Of a stretch of DNA of 64,000 bases, positions 1 to 8,352 are shown piece by piece. Position numbers and translations under genes: made by a program. The stretch lies in NCBI RefSeq assembly GCF_019049255.1, contig NZ_JAGMUJ010000007.1:1-64000 (forward strand). Direction: 5' to 3'. The stretch comes from Streptomyces sp. AC558_RSS880. GTDB lineage: Bacteria; Actinomycetota; Actinomycetes; Streptomycetales; Streptomycetaceae. Each line of letters starts with the position of its first letter. Position 1 is the stretch's first letter. The notes beneath the pieces are model-generated. The model did not search any database. It saw nothing but the letters and a program-made list of their open reading frames with translations, and had not been told where the DNA came from.

Positions 1-100
1 GCCCCCGGGACCGGTGCCCCCGCCCCCACCCGTCGACGAGCGCGGTGACGAGCGCGAGCAGTACCACCGCGGCGAGCGCGAGCCACCAGGCCGTGTCCAT
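1..100 (-). CDS. Small membrane protein, N-terminal part only
   Basis: An ATG on the minus strand at 98-100 opens a frame that runs off the left edge (33 codons visible). It begins MDTAWWLALAAVVLLALVTA, a clear hydrophobic membrane segment, followed by a basic, Gly-rich stretch. It is divergent from the metallo-hydrolase at 303, leaving about 200 bp for promoters. The visible part is too short to name a family; a small single-pass membrane protein is the most that can be said. Confidence 0.5.
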   Translation of the reverse strand, partial: MDTAWWLALAAVVLLALVTALVDGWGRGHRSRG

Positions 101-302
101 GCCCCGACCGTACCGGCGCGAGCCACCACCGAGCGCCCCCTCCGGCCCCGGCACGCGCCGCTTCCAGCCGAACCGGTGACACCACAGGTGAGTTCGCCCA
201 CAACGGCCCCTGGCGGAGGAGCGACCACAGGTTTTGCGCCTTACGCTCGACAAACCGCACGACCCCCGTCTCTCCACACCCGCCAGCGGAGGTTTCTGCT
301 TC

Positions 303-1055
303 ATGAAGCTCACCGTCGTCGGCTGCTCGGGGTCGTTCCCGTCCGCGGAATCGGCCTGCTCGAGCTACCTCGTCGAGGCCGACGGCTTCCGGCTGCTTCT
401 CGACCTGGGCAACGGCGCCCTGGGCGAGCTGCAGCGCCACTGCGGTCTCTACGACCTCGACGCGATCTTCCTCAGCCACCTGCACGCCGACCACTGCATC
501 GACATGTGCGGCTACTTCGTCGCGCGCTACTACCGGCACGACGGCGGCCGCTGCGCCCCCCTCCCGGTCTACGGCCCCGAGGGCACCGAGCACCGGCTCA
601 CCACCGCCTACGCCGACACCCCCACGGCCTCCTCCATGAGCGAGGTCTTCGACTTCCACACGGTCAAGCCGTCCACCTTCGAGATCGGCCCGTTCCTCGT
701 CCACACCGAGCGCGTCGCGCACCCGGTCGAGGCGTACGGCATCCGCATCGAACACGGCGGCAGGACACTGACGTACTCCGGCGACACGGGCGTGAGCCCC
801 GCGCTCGACGACCTCGCCCGCGACGCCGACCTCTTCCTGTGCGAGGCCGCCTTCACGCACGGCAAGGAGAACATCCCCGACCTGCACCTCAACGGCCGCG
901 AGGCGGGTGAGACGGCGGCCCGCGCGGGCGCCCGCCGCCTGATCCTCACCCACATCCCCCCGTGGACCGACCCGCAGGTCAACCTCACCGACGCCCGCGC
1001 GGTGTACGACGGCCCGGTGGGGCTGGCGGCGCCCGGGGCGACGTACGAGATCTGA
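303..1055 (+). CDS. Metallo-beta-lactamase-fold hydrolase
   Basis: A 250-residue protein of the MBL superfamily, probably cytoplasmic. The zinc-binding signature H-x-H-x-D-H is at residues 59-64 (LSHLHADH). A later SGDTG motif and a C-terminal LILTHIPPW segment supply the remaining metal-ligand regions, as in RNase Z/ElaC-like and phosphodiesterase-like members. The ATG at 303 is chosen because a GGAGG ribosome site lies about 8 bases upstream; the frame stays open further upstream without a good site. Its substrate cannot be inferred. It converges on the PTS permease gene, from which a strong hairpin separates it. Confidence 0.85.
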   Translation: MKLTVVGCSGSFPSAESACSSYLVEADGFRLLLDLGNGALGELQRHCGLYDLDAIFLSHLHADHCIDMCGYFVARYYRHDGGRCAPLPVYGPEGTEHRLTTAYADTPTASSMSEVFDFHTVKPSTFEIGPFLVHTERVAHPVEAYGIRIEHGGRTLTYSGDTGVSPALDDLARDADLFLCEAAFTHGKENIPDLHLNGREAGETAARAGARRLILTHIPPWTDPQVNLTDARAVYDGPVGLAAPGATYEI

Positions 1056-1068
1056 GACCGGAACGAGC

Positions 1069-1105
1069 GGGGCCCCCGGAAGCCGTGACGGCTTCCGGGG
1101 GCCCC
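1069..1105. terminator. Bidirectional terminator hairpin
   Basis: A near-perfect inverted repeat of about 17 bp per arm (left arm starts GGGGCCCCCGGAAGCC) with a tiny loop. It sits between the convergent metallo-hydrolase and EIIC genes and can serve both. Confidence 0.85.
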
Positions 1106-1129
1106 GGTGTCATGTCGTACGAGGACGAC

Positions 1130-2377
1130 TCACGCCTTCGTGGCGTCCTCGAGCTCCTCCTCGGGCTCACGGCCCGGGGTCGGAAGGTTGAACTTGACGA
1201 TGGCGAAGCGGAAGAGCACGTAGTAGATCGCCGCGAACACCAGACCGATCGGGATGATCAGCCATGGCTTGGTCGCCAGGCTCCAGTTGAGCCCGTAGTC
1301 GATGGCGCCCGCGGAGAAGGTGAAGCCCGCGTGGACACCGAACGCCCAGGTGATCGCCATGGACAGGGCGGTGAGCACCGCGTGGATCGCGTACAGCACC
1401 GGGGCGATGAACATGAACGAGAACTCGATCGGCTCGGTCACACCGGTCACGAAGGAGGTCAGCGCGAGGGAGACCATCATGCCCATCACGGCCTTGCGGC
1501 GCTCCGGGCGGGCGGCGTGCGCGATGGCGATGGCGGCGGCCGGGAGGCCGAACATCATGATCGGGAAGAAGCCCGACATGAACTGCCCGGCGTCCGGGTC
1601 ACCGGCGAAGAACCGGTTCAGGTCACCGTGCACGACCTCACCGGCCGCGTTGGTGAAGTCACCGATCTGGAACCAGGAGACGGTGTTCACGAACTGGTGC
1701 ATGCCGATGGGGATCAGCGCGCGGTTGATCAGACCGAACAGACCGGCGCCCGCGGCACCCAGACCGGTGATCCACTCGCCGGCGTCGGAGATGACCTCAC
1801 CGATCGGCTCCCAGACCAGACCGAAGAGGACACCCATGAGGGTGCCGACGAAGGCCATGATGATCGGGACGAGACGGCGGCCGTTGAAGAAGCCCAGCCA
1901 GTCCACCAGCTTCTTGCGGTGATAGCGCTGCCACAGCACGGCCGCCAGCAGACCCATCAGGATGCCGCCGAGAACACCGGGGTTGTTGTAGGTCGCGGCT
2001 ATGTCCGCGCCGTCCTGCACCTTCGCCTCGGTGACCGGGAACGCCTTCAGGACGTTGCTGTAGACCAGGAAACCGACGAGTGCGGCGAGGGCGGTGGAGC
2101 CGTCGGCCTTCTTGGCGAAGCCGATCGCGACACCGATGCAGAACAGCATCGGGAGGTTGTCGAAGATCGCGCCGCCCGCCGTGGCGAACACCGCGGTGAC
2201 CTTGTCGGGGAGGTTCAGCTTCTCCTGGACGTCGGTCTGGCCGAGCCGGAGCAGAATCCCCGCCGCCGGCAGCACGGCGATAGGCAGCTGCAGGCTGCGT
2301 CCGACCTTCTGCAGGCCCTGGAACAGGCCGGATCCCCGCTTCTTTGCGGGGGCCGCCGAGGCGGTGGCGGTGCTCAT
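1130..2377 (-). CDS. nagE2: PTS EIIC permease, N-acetylglucosamine type
   Basis: A 415-residue integral membrane permease of the glucose/GlcNAc PTS class (EIIC only; no EIIA or EIIB fused). It opens FQGLQKVGRSLQLPIAVLPA, the typical EIIC start, has about ten membrane segments, and contains the conserved GITEP-like element as TGVTEPIEFSF. It would move GlcNAc inward while phosphorylating it, using phosphate relayed through the separate EIIB encoded at 4097. The ATG at 2377 has a GGAGG site just upstream. Two DasR-like operators lie 16-47 bp before the start. The assignment as nagE2 rather than nagE1 rests on gene order remembered from S. coelicolor. Confidence 0.85.
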   Translation of the reverse strand: MSTATASAAPAKKRGSGLFQGLQKVGRSLQLPIAVLPAAGILLRLGQTDVQEKLNLPDKVTAVFATAGGAIFDNLPMLFCIGVAIGFAKKADGSTALAALVGFLVYSNVLKAFPVTEAKVQDGADIAATYNNPGVLGGILMGLLAAVLWQRYHRKKLVDWLGFFNGRRLVPIIMAFVGTLMGVLFGLVWEPIGEVISDAGEWITGLGAAGAGLFGLINRALIPIGMHQFVNTVSWFQIGDFTNAAGEVVHGDLNRFFAGDPDAGQFMSGFFPIMMFGLPAAAIAIAHAARPERRKAVMGMMVSLALTSFVTGVTEPIEFSFMFIAPVLYAIHAVLTALSMAITWAFGVHAGFTFSAGAIDYGLNWSLATKPWLIIPIGLVFAAIYYVLFRFAIVKFNLPTPGREPEEELEDATKA

Positions 2378-2392
2378 ACTTCCTCCATCGGT

Positions 2393-2424
2393 GGTGGTCT
2401 ACACCACTACTGGTGTAGACCTGT
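2393..2424. promoter_or_regulatory. Two adjacent DasR-like (dre) operators
   Basis: Two 16-bp sites lie back to back: GGTGGTCTACACCACT (2393-2408) and ACTGGTGTAGACCTGT (2409-2424). Compared with the known dre consensus ACTGGTCTAGACCAGT they match at 12 and 14 positions. DasR is the GntR-type GlcNAc-6-phosphate-responsive repressor of streptomycetes, so control of the EIIC gene at 2377 is expected. Confidence 0.85.
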
Positions 2425-2533
2425 TGTAGCACGATGAAGGCCGCATAAGGAACCCATGATTCCTGCTACCGCCGGGCTACCCACCGTGCCCGCCCGGGAC
2501 CGCTGAACGGAACCCTCCGCAGGGCACACCGAA

Positions 2534-2563
2534 GAGCCCCCGGACCCCACGGTCCGAGGGCTC
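2534..2563 (-). terminator. Terminator downstream of second EIIC
   Basis: Hairpin with arms GAGCCCCCGGACC and GGTCCGAGGGCTC around a CCAC loop, just past the stop codon of the gene at 2589-3896. It separates the two EIIC genes, which therefore look like separate transcripts. Confidence 0.8.
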
Positions 2564-2588
2564 GAACAGCCATCTCCAGCCTACGAGA

Positions 2589-3896
2589 TCACGCCTTCGC
2601 CGCGTCCTCCACCTCCTCCTCCGGCTCCCGCCCCGGAGTCCTCAGATCGAACCGCGTGATCGCGAACCGGAAGACCACGTAATACACCGCCGCGAAGCAC
2701 AGCCCGATCGGAATGATCAGCCACGGCTTGGTCGCCAGGTTCCAGTTGATGACGTAGTCGATGAGCCCCGCCGAGAAGCTGAACCCGTCCTTCACCCCCA
2801 ACCCCCACGTCACCGCCATCGACACACCCGTCAGCACCGCGTGGACCACATACAGCAACGGCGCGATGAAGAGGAAGGAGTACTCCAGCGGCTCGGTGAT
2901 ACCGGTCACGAACGACGTCAGCCCCACCGACAGCATCAGCCCGCCCACCTCCTTGCGCCGGTGCGGCTTCGCACAGTGCGTGATCGCCAGCGCGGCGGCC
3001 GGCAGCGCGAACATCATGATCGGGAAGAAACCGGTGGTGAACTGGCCCGCGGTCGGATCACCCGCCAGGAACATGTTGATGTCGCCGTGCACCACCGCGC
3101 CGTCCGGCCTGGTGTAACTGCCGAACTGGAACCACATCGGCACGTTCAGGAACTGGTGCAGCCCGATCACCAGCAACGCCCGGTTCGCGATCCCGAACAC
3201 ACCCGCGCCCCACGCGCCCAGGCCGTTGAGCCAGTCGCTGAAACTCTCCAGCCCGTCACCGATCGGCGGCCACACCCACAGACACAGCGCCGCGAACACG
3301 ATCGCCGCGAACGCCATGATGATCGGGACGAGACGCCGCCCGTTGAAGAAGCCGAGCCAGTCCACCAGCTTCGTCCGGTGGAACCGCTGCCAGAAGTACG
3401 CCGCCATCAACCCGATGACGATCCCGCCGAACACCCCCGGATTCTGATACGTGAACGCCGTCACCGTCCCGTCGGCCACCCGGCAGCCCACCATCGGCAC
3501 CGCCTCCGACCCCCGAGGACAGTCCTCCGGGAACTGACGCAGCACGTTGTAATAGACGAGGAACCCCGCCACCGCCGCCAACGCCGTCGACCCGTCCGCC
3601 TTCTTCGCCATCCCGATGGCCACACCCACACAGAACAGCAGCGGCAACCCCAGCGAACCGTCCAGCAGCGCCCCACCCGCGCCCATCATCACCTTGGAGA
3701 CGTTCGTCCAGCCCAGACCCTCGTCCCCGAACACATCCGGCTGCCCCAGCCGGTTCAGGATGCCCGCCGCCGGCAGCACCGCGATCGGCAACTGCAGACT
3801 CCGCCCCATCTTCTGCAAACCCTGGAACAAACGGTTCCAGCGCTCACGCGCGGGAGAGACCGTCCCCCCGGCGCCGGCGGCACTCTCGGCACTCAT
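2589..3896 (-). CDS. nagE1: PTS EIIC permease, second GlcNAc-type paralogue
   Basis: A 435-residue EIIC protein closely related to the neighbour at 1130-2377: same FQGLQKMGRSLQLPIAVLPA start, same GITEPLEYSF element and same C-terminal TPGREPEEE tail. It carries an extra hydrophilic loop after the first membrane pair. The ATG at 3896 is preceded by a purine-rich AGGGAGAGGGA site; the frame continues upstream but without membrane-protein character. It is divergent from the EIIB gene with one dre-like operator between them. A local tandem duplication of a PTS permease is the simple explanation; whether both transport GlcNAc cannot be told. Confidence 0.85.
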   Translation of the reverse strand: MSAESAAGAGGTVSPARERWNRLFQGLQKMGRSLQLPIAVLPAAGILNRLGQPDVFGDEGLGWTNVSKVMMGAGGALLDGSLGLPLLFCVGVAIGMAKKADGSTALAAVAGFLVYYNVLRQFPEDCPRGSEAVPMVGCRVADGTVTAFTYQNPGVFGGIVIGLMAAYFWQRFHRTKLVDWLGFFNGRRLVPIIMAFAAIVFAALCLWVWPPIGDGLESFSDWLNGLGAWGAGVFGIANRALLVIGLHQFLNVPMWFQFGSYTRPDGAVVHGDINMFLAGDPTAGQFTTGFFPIMMFALPAAALAITHCAKPHRRKEVGGLMLSVGLTSFVTGITEPLEYSFLFIAPLLYVVHAVLTGVSMAVTWGLGVKDGFSFSAGLIDYVINWNLATKPWLIIPIGLCFAAVYYVVFRFAITRFDLRTPGREPEEEVEDAAKA

Positions 3897-3961
3897 CCGG
3901 TCCCTCTCCCTGGAGAGCAGTCTGGCGAAGCGGCGACAGCGGGTTTGGCGGCAGTCCACCC

Positions 3962-3977
3962 GGTGGTGTAGACCAGT
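3962..3977. promoter_or_regulatory. DasR-like (dre) operator in divergent promoter region
   Basis: GGTGGTGTAGACCAGT matches the dre consensus at 13 of 16 positions. It lies between the divergent EIIC (start 3896) and EIIB (start 4097) genes, so one bound repressor could silence both. Confidence 0.85.
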
Positions 3978-4096
3978 CAGGCAGGACGGTCCCGCTGTCG
4001 TGACGCCATCATCCGGCCCCCACGACAGGACCGCTCGCAAAGATGGGCCAACTGTGGGTTACTGCGACAAAGCGGTTCGGATCAGGGAGAACGAAC

Positions 4097-4330
4097 ATGG
4101 CCACCAAGGCTGAGAAGATCGTTGCCGGGCTCGGCGGCATCGACAACATCGAAGAAGTCGAAGGCTGCATCACCCGCCTCCGCACCGAAGTCGTCGACCC
4201 CGCCAAGGTCGACGAAGCCGCCCTCAAGGCCGCCGGCGCCCACGGCGTCGTCAAGATGGGCAGCGCCATCCAGGTCGTCATCGGCACCGACGCCGACCCC
4301 ATCGCAGCCGAAATCGAAGACCTGATGTAA
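4097..4330 (+). CDS. nagF: PTS EIIB component, GlcNAc type
   Basis: A 77-residue soluble EIIB domain. Cys24 in the EEVEGCITRLR motif is the expected phosphocysteine that takes phosphate from EIIA and hands it to the sugar bound in EIIC. The C-terminal half (GVVKMGSAIQVVIG) is the standard EIIB strand-helix end. The ATG at 4097 follows a GGGAGAACG site; the frame extends upstream to 4043 without one. It supplies the EIIB function missing from both neighbouring permeases, so the three genes plus a distant EIIA form one system. Confidence 0.9.
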   Translation: MATKAEKIVAGLGGIDNIEEVEGCITRLRTEVVDPAKVDEAALKAAGAHGVVKMGSAIQVVIGTDADPIAAEIEDLM

Positions 4331-4347
4331 GCCACGGCCACACCTTC

Positions 4348-4377
4348 GGGGCCCCTCCCCACCGGAGAAGGGGCCCC
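4348..4377 (+). terminator. Terminator after EIIB gene
   Basis: Hairpin with arms GGGGCCCCT and AGGGGCCCC, 17 bases after the EIIB stop codon, followed by TTCCCCC. Confidence 0.75.
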
Positions 4378-4405
4378 TTCCCCCTGTACGGCTAGGCTCA
4401 ACGCC

Positions 4406-5143
<738 letters not shown>

Positions 5144-5287
5144 AGGACACACCAAGGCAGTCGGCCGACGCGGGCAACCGCGCCGGCCGCCGCCGCGTCT
5201 GAAGAGATACGGGCGCACGGCTCACCCCCGAGCGCCCGGCCAACGACCAGGGCCGCACACCGGCCCGACAAGGGGAGGGACCGTTCC

Positions 5288-5686
5288 ATGGCCGCGAGCC
5301 GCCGACGCCGCACCGCAGCCGTCGCCGCCACCCTGGCGGCCGTCGCGCTGACCGCCGGACTCACCACCGGCTGCGCCGCCGTCGACAAGGCACTGGACTG
5401 CGTCCAGACCGCCGACGCCATCGCCGACAGCGTCACCGACATGCAGCAAGCCGTCGAAAACGCCGGCAACGACGTCACCCAGCTCGAGGAATCCCTCGAA
5501 TCCATAGACAAGAACCTCGGCGAAATCGGCGACAAGACCGACAACGCCGACGTGAGCAAGGCCGTCGACGACCTCGAAAAGGCCGTGCAGAACGTCCGCA
5601 CCTCCATCCAGAACGGCGACGAGACCCCCGACATCAGCCCCGTCACCGACGCCGCCGGCGAACTCACCAAGGTCTGCACGCCGTAA
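5288..5686 (+). CDS. Secreted lipoprotein of unknown function
   Basis: A 132-residue protein with an Arg-rich N-terminus (ASRRRRT), a hydrophobic segment and the lipobox LTTGC at about residues 25-29, so it should be lipid-anchored outside the membrane. The mature part is acidic and strongly helical, with regularly spaced charged residues between residues 45 and 115 that suggest a coiled coil. GGGAGG precedes the ATG. I recognise no catalytic motif. It sits between rph and rdgB, 34 bp before rdgB, and may share their transcript. Confidence 0.75.
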   Translation: MAASRRRRTAAVAATLAAVALTAGLTTGCAAVDKALDCVQTADAIADSVTDMQQAVENAGNDVTQLEESLESIDKNLGEIGDKTDNADVSKAVDDLEKAVQNVRTSIQNGDETPDISPVTDAAGELTKVCTP

Positions 5687-5720
5687 CCAGCGGCCGGCGA
5701 GGCCCGGGATACTGAACCCC

Positions 5721-6323
5721 ATGACCCGCCTGATCCTCGCCACCCGCAACGCCGGAAAGATCACCGAACTGCGCGCGATCCTCGCCGACGAGGGCCTGCC
5801 CCACGACCTCGTCGGCGCCGACGCCTACCCCGACGTCCCCGACGTCAAGGAAACCGGCGTCACCTTCGCCGAGAACGCGCTCCTCAAGGCGCACGCCCTC
5901 GCCCAGGCCACCGGCCTCCCCGCCGTCGCCGACGACTCCGGCCTCTGCGTCGACGTCCTGGGCGGCGCCCCCGGCATCTTCTCCGCCCGCTGGTCCGGCA
6001 CCCACGGCAACGACAAGGCCAACCTGGACCTCCTCCTGGCCCAGCTCTCCGACATCGCCGACGAACACCGGGGCGCCCACTTCGCCTGTGCGGCGGCCCT
6101 GGCACTCCCCGACGGCACGGAGCGCGTGGTCGAGGGCCAGTTGCGGGGCACCCTCCGCCACGCCCCCGCCGGCACCGGCGGCTTCGGCTACGACCCGATC
6201 CTCCAGCCGGAGGGCGAGACCCGCACCTGCGCGGAACTGACCCCGGCCGAGAAGAACGCCATCAGCCACCGGGGGAAGGCGTTCCGGGCATTGGTACCGG
6301 TGGTGCGGGAGCTGCTGGGCTGA
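5721..6323 (+). CDS. rdgB: RdgB/HAM1 XTP/dITP diphosphatase
   Basis: A 200-residue nucleotide-sanitising pyrophosphatase that hydrolyses dITP, XTP and ITP to monophosphates. The family start LATRNAGKITELRAIL is present, as are the substrate-loop motif DDSGLCVDVLGGAPGIFSAR and the later GFGYDPI, both diagnostic. Length is normal. A hairpin follows the stop codon, and beyond it a tRNA on the opposite strand. Confidence 0.95.
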   Translation: MTRLILATRNAGKITELRAILADEGLPHDLVGADAYPDVPDVKETGVTFAENALLKAHALAQATGLPAVADDSGLCVDVLGGAPGIFSARWSGTHGNDKANLDLLLAQLSDIADEHRGAHFACAAALALPDGTERVVEGQLRGTLRHAPAGTGGFGYDPILQPEGETRTCAELTPAEKNAISHRGKAFRALVPVVRELLG

Positions 6324-6333
6324 CTCATAAAGA

Positions 6334-6366
6334 CGCCCCCCGCCTTTGTTTCAAAGGTGGGGGGCG
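6334..6366. terminator. Bidirectional terminator between rdgB and tRNA-Leu
   Basis: Arms CGCCCCCCGCCTTTG and the complementary CAAAGGTGGGGGGCG (one G-T pair) around a short loop. On the minus strand it is followed by TTTATG, so it can end the tRNA transcript as well as that of rdgB. Confidence 0.8.
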
Positions 6367-6367
6367 G

Positions 6368-6451
6368 TGCGGCCGGTGGGATTCGAACCCACACGGGAGT
6401 TACCCCACTGGGATCTAAACCCAGCGTGACTGCCAGTTCCACCACGGCCGC
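6368..6451 (-). tRNA. tRNA-Leu, anticodon UAG
   Basis: On the minus strand the acceptor arms GCGGCCG and CGGCCGC pair, with an A discriminator. The anticodon arm CTGGG-TTTAGAT-CCCAG gives the anticodon TAG, which reads CUA leucine codons. The T arm reads GTGGGTTCGAATCCCAC. A long variable arm and the 84-base length fit a class II leucine tRNA. CCA is not encoded. No integrase or duplicated 3' end was seen nearby. Confidence 0.95.
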
Positions 6452-6490
6452 GTGATGCTGCCCAGCCATGCTAGCGGCCGGGCAGCGGAC

Positions 6491-6958
6491 TCAGATGCCC
6501 AGATCCTTGATGATCTTGGCTACGTGGCCCGTCGCGCGGACGTTGTAGAGGGCGCGTTCGACCTTGCCCTGCTCGTCGACGACGATCGTGGAGCGGATGA
6601 CGCCCATGTAGGTCTTGCCGTAGTTCTTCTTCTCGCCGTAGGCGCCGTACGCGTCGAGGACCGTCTTGTCGGGGTCGGCGAGGAGGGTGACCTTCAGGGA
6701 CTCCGCCTCGCGGAACTTGGCGAGCTTCTCCGGCTTGTCGGGGGAGATGCCGATGACGTCGTAGCCGGCGCCCGCGAGCAGCTCCAGGTTGTCGGTGAAG
6801 TCGCAGGCCTGCTTGGTGCAGCCGGGGGTGAGGGCGGCGGGGTAGAAGTAGACGATGACCTTGCGGCCCTTGTGGTCGGCCAGGGACACCTCGTTGCCGT
6901 CGGCGTCGGGCAGGGTGAAGGCGGGGGCCTCGTCCCCGGGCTGGAGGCGGTCGCTCAT
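6491..6958 (-). CDS. bcp: Thioredoxin-dependent peroxiredoxin, Bcp/PrxQ type
   Basis: A 155-residue peroxidase that reduces H2O2 and organic peroxides using thioredoxin. The active site YPAALTPGCTKQACDF carries peroxidatic Cys47 and resolving Cys52 in the PrxQ spacing. The usual Thr three residues before the Cys is kept. The ATG at 6958 is chosen because the protein then starts exactly at the conserved DRLQPGDEAPAF; the frame is open for 40 codons further upstream without family similarity. Confidence 0.93.
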   Translation of the reverse strand: MSDRLQPGDEAPAFTLPDADGNEVSLADHKGRKVIVYFYPAALTPGCTKQACDFTDNLELLAGAGYDVIGISPDKPEKLAKFREAESLKVTLLADPDKTVLDAYGAYGEKKNYGKTYMGVIRSTIVVDEQGKVERALYNVRATGHVAKIIKDLGI

Positions 6959-7108
6959 CGGTCTGGTCTCCTCGTACGTACGCGCTGGGTGGATCGGGTG
7001 CCGGGATCGAGGGTAACCGGGGGTCCTGGCCGTGCGCGGCGGCGTGGAGCTGACAGACTGTCCGGCACAGGTACACAACAGGTATCAGTGGATTTCGGAG
7101 GCGGCACG

Positions 7109-7438
7109 GTGGCGGACACGGCGGACACCAGGACCCCGGCGCAGATCGAGGCGGACATCAGGCGCCGTCGTGCGGTGCTGGCCGAGACCCTGGACGAGAT
7201 CGGCGTGCGGGTGCATCCGAAGACGATCGTGGGGGATGCCAAGGCCCGGGTCGTCTCGAACGTGGATCACACGCTGGGGCGGGCGTACGTCCGGGTCAAC
7301 GGTGTGGTGAGTGATGTGAAGGCGCAGTTCGTGGACGAGGAGGGTGCGCCCCGGCTGGAGCGGGTGGTTCCGGTGGCGGTGCTGGTGGTGGGGGTCGTGG
7401 GGCTGCTGGCTCTGGGGTCCCGTCGGCGCAGGCGATGA
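7109..7438 (+). CDS. DUF3618 family small membrane-anchored protein
   Basis: A 109-residue protein starting at a GTG with GGAGG about 7 bases upstream. The first half, RTPAQIEADIRRRRAVLAET, is the DUF3618 signature. The second half ends in one membrane segment (about residues 87-103) and a poly-Arg tail. Proteins of this family are common in actinobacteria and their role is not established. It lies 45 bp before a GroES-like gene. Confidence 0.85.
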   Translation: MADTADTRTPAQIEADIRRRRAVLAETLDEIGVRVHPKTIVGDAKARVVSNVDHTLGRAYVRVNGVVSDVKAQFVDEEGAPRLERVVPVAVLVVGVVGLLALGSRRRRR

Positions 7439-7483
7439 CCCCGAGCGCGTGCGTTCGGGGCGGATGCAGGTAGGTTTCAGGAC

Positions 7484-7840
7484 GTGAGCGCCAAGAGACA
7501 CGAGCACCGTTCCCATGACGACAAGCTGCCCATCCGGATGCTGCACGATCGCGTACTCGTGCGGCAGGACACGAGTGAGGGCGAGCGGCGTTCGGGGGGC
7601 GGCATTCTGATTCCCGCGACGGCGGCGGTGGGCCGTCGGCTGGCCTGGGCCGAGGTGGTCGCGGTGGGGCAGAACGTACGGACCGTGGAGCCGGGTGACC
7701 GGGTGTTGTACGACCCGGAGGACCGGGCGGAGGTCGAGGTGCGGGGGACGGCGTACGTGCTGATGCGGGAGCGTGATCTGCACGCCGTGGCCGCGGACCG
7801 TTTCGAGGGTTCCGAGGATTCGACCGGGTTGTACCTGTAG
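7484..7840 (+). CDS. GroES-like co-chaperonin family protein
   Basis: A 118-residue Cpn10-fold protein: IRMLHDRVLVRQD, GGGILIPATAA (mobile-loop region) and AEVVAVGQNVRTVEPGDRVLYDPED follow the GroES layout. It is longer than GroES (about 100 residues) at both ends, lacks an adjacent groEL, and has a His-rich start. It may act on a chaperonin encoded elsewhere or have drifted from that role. A hairpin with a T-run follows it. Confidence 0.85.
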   Translation: MSAKRHEHRSHDDKLPIRMLHDRVLVRQDTSEGERRSGGGILIPATAAVGRRLAWAEVVAVGQNVRTVEPGDRVLYDPEDRAEVEVRGTAYVLMRERDLHAVAADRFEGSEDSTGLYL

Positions 7841-7871
7841 ACCTGTAGACCTGTAGTTCGATGGTGGGAAG

Positions 7872-7897
7872 GGGCTGGTGACCGTTGTCACCGGCCC
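7872..7897 (+). terminator. Rho-independent terminator after GroES-like gene
   Basis: Arms GGGCTGGTGAC and GTCACCGGCCC around CGTT, followed directly by TTTTCCC. Confidence 0.85.
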
Positions 7898-7910
7898 TTT
7901 TCCCGTTTCC

Positions 7911-7990
7911 GGGCTAGGGTGGAGGGACCCGAGAGGGCCCCGACGAGACGCGCCGTACCGGGGTGAAGGCAAAGACGACGCACCCCCGTT
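7911..7990 (+). ncRNA. Candidate guanidine-I (ykkC) riboswitch
   Basis: The leader of the SMR gene contains the conserved blocks of the ykkC class in order: GGCTAGGGT at the start, GGACCCGAGAGGG in the first helix region, then a GGGGTGAAGGC block resembling the consensus GGGAUAAAAGCCC, ending near the ribosome site. Guanidine-I riboswitches typically sit before Gdx/SugE guanidinium exporters, and that is what follows. I matched this by eye; a covariance-model search would be decisive. Confidence 0.65.
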
Positions 7991-8017
7991 TCCGTTCGTG
8001 TCCCGGAGGTGCCTGTC

Positions 8018-8338
8018 ATGGCCTGGGTTCTGCTCGTGGTCGCCGGTCTGCTGGAGGTCGGCTGGTCGGTGGGGATGAAGTACACCGATGGTTTCACCCG
8101 GCTGGTTCCGAGTCTGCTCACCGGTGCGGGCATCGTGACGAGCATGCTGCTGCTGTCGTACGCGGCTCGTACGCTGCCGATCGGTACGGCGTACGGCGTG
8201 TGGGTGGGGATCGGTGCGGCCGGGGCGGCGGTGCTGGGCATGCTGGTGCTGGGTGAGCCGGTGACGGCGGCGCGGATCTTCTTCATCTGTCTGTTGCTGG
8301 TGGCGGTGGTGGGGTTGAAGGCGACGTCCGGGCACTGA
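8018..8338 (+). CDS. gdx: SMR-family guanidinium exporter (Gdx/SugE)
   Basis: A 106-residue four-helix small multidrug resistance protein. It begins MAWVLLVVAGLLEVGWSVGM, the SugE/Gdx start, in which the membrane-embedded Glu of helix 1 (LLEVGW) is the shared cation and proton site. The later TAYGVWVGIGAAG motif also favours the Gdx branch over EmrE. The ATG at 8018 has GGAGG 9 bases upstream; a GTG at 8009 overlaps that site. It would export guanidinium in exchange for protons as a dual-topology dimer. The putative riboswitch upstream supports this substrate. Confidence 0.88.
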   Translation: MAWVLLVVAGLLEVGWSVGMKYTDGFTRLVPSLLTGAGIVTSMLLLSYAARTLPIGTAYGVWVGIGAAGAAVLGMLVLGEPVTAARIFFICLLLVAVVGLKATSGH

Positions 8339-8352
8339 GCCGCGGGTGTTCC

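Noticed and set aside
962..2437. Long plus-strand frame opposite the EIIC gene
   Set aside because: Product is a charged low-complexity string; the EIIC reading on the other strand has clear family motifs.
6368..6451. tRNA-Leu as an integration site for a mobile element
   Set aside because: No integrase, no duplicated tRNA 3' end, and housekeeping genes on both sides.
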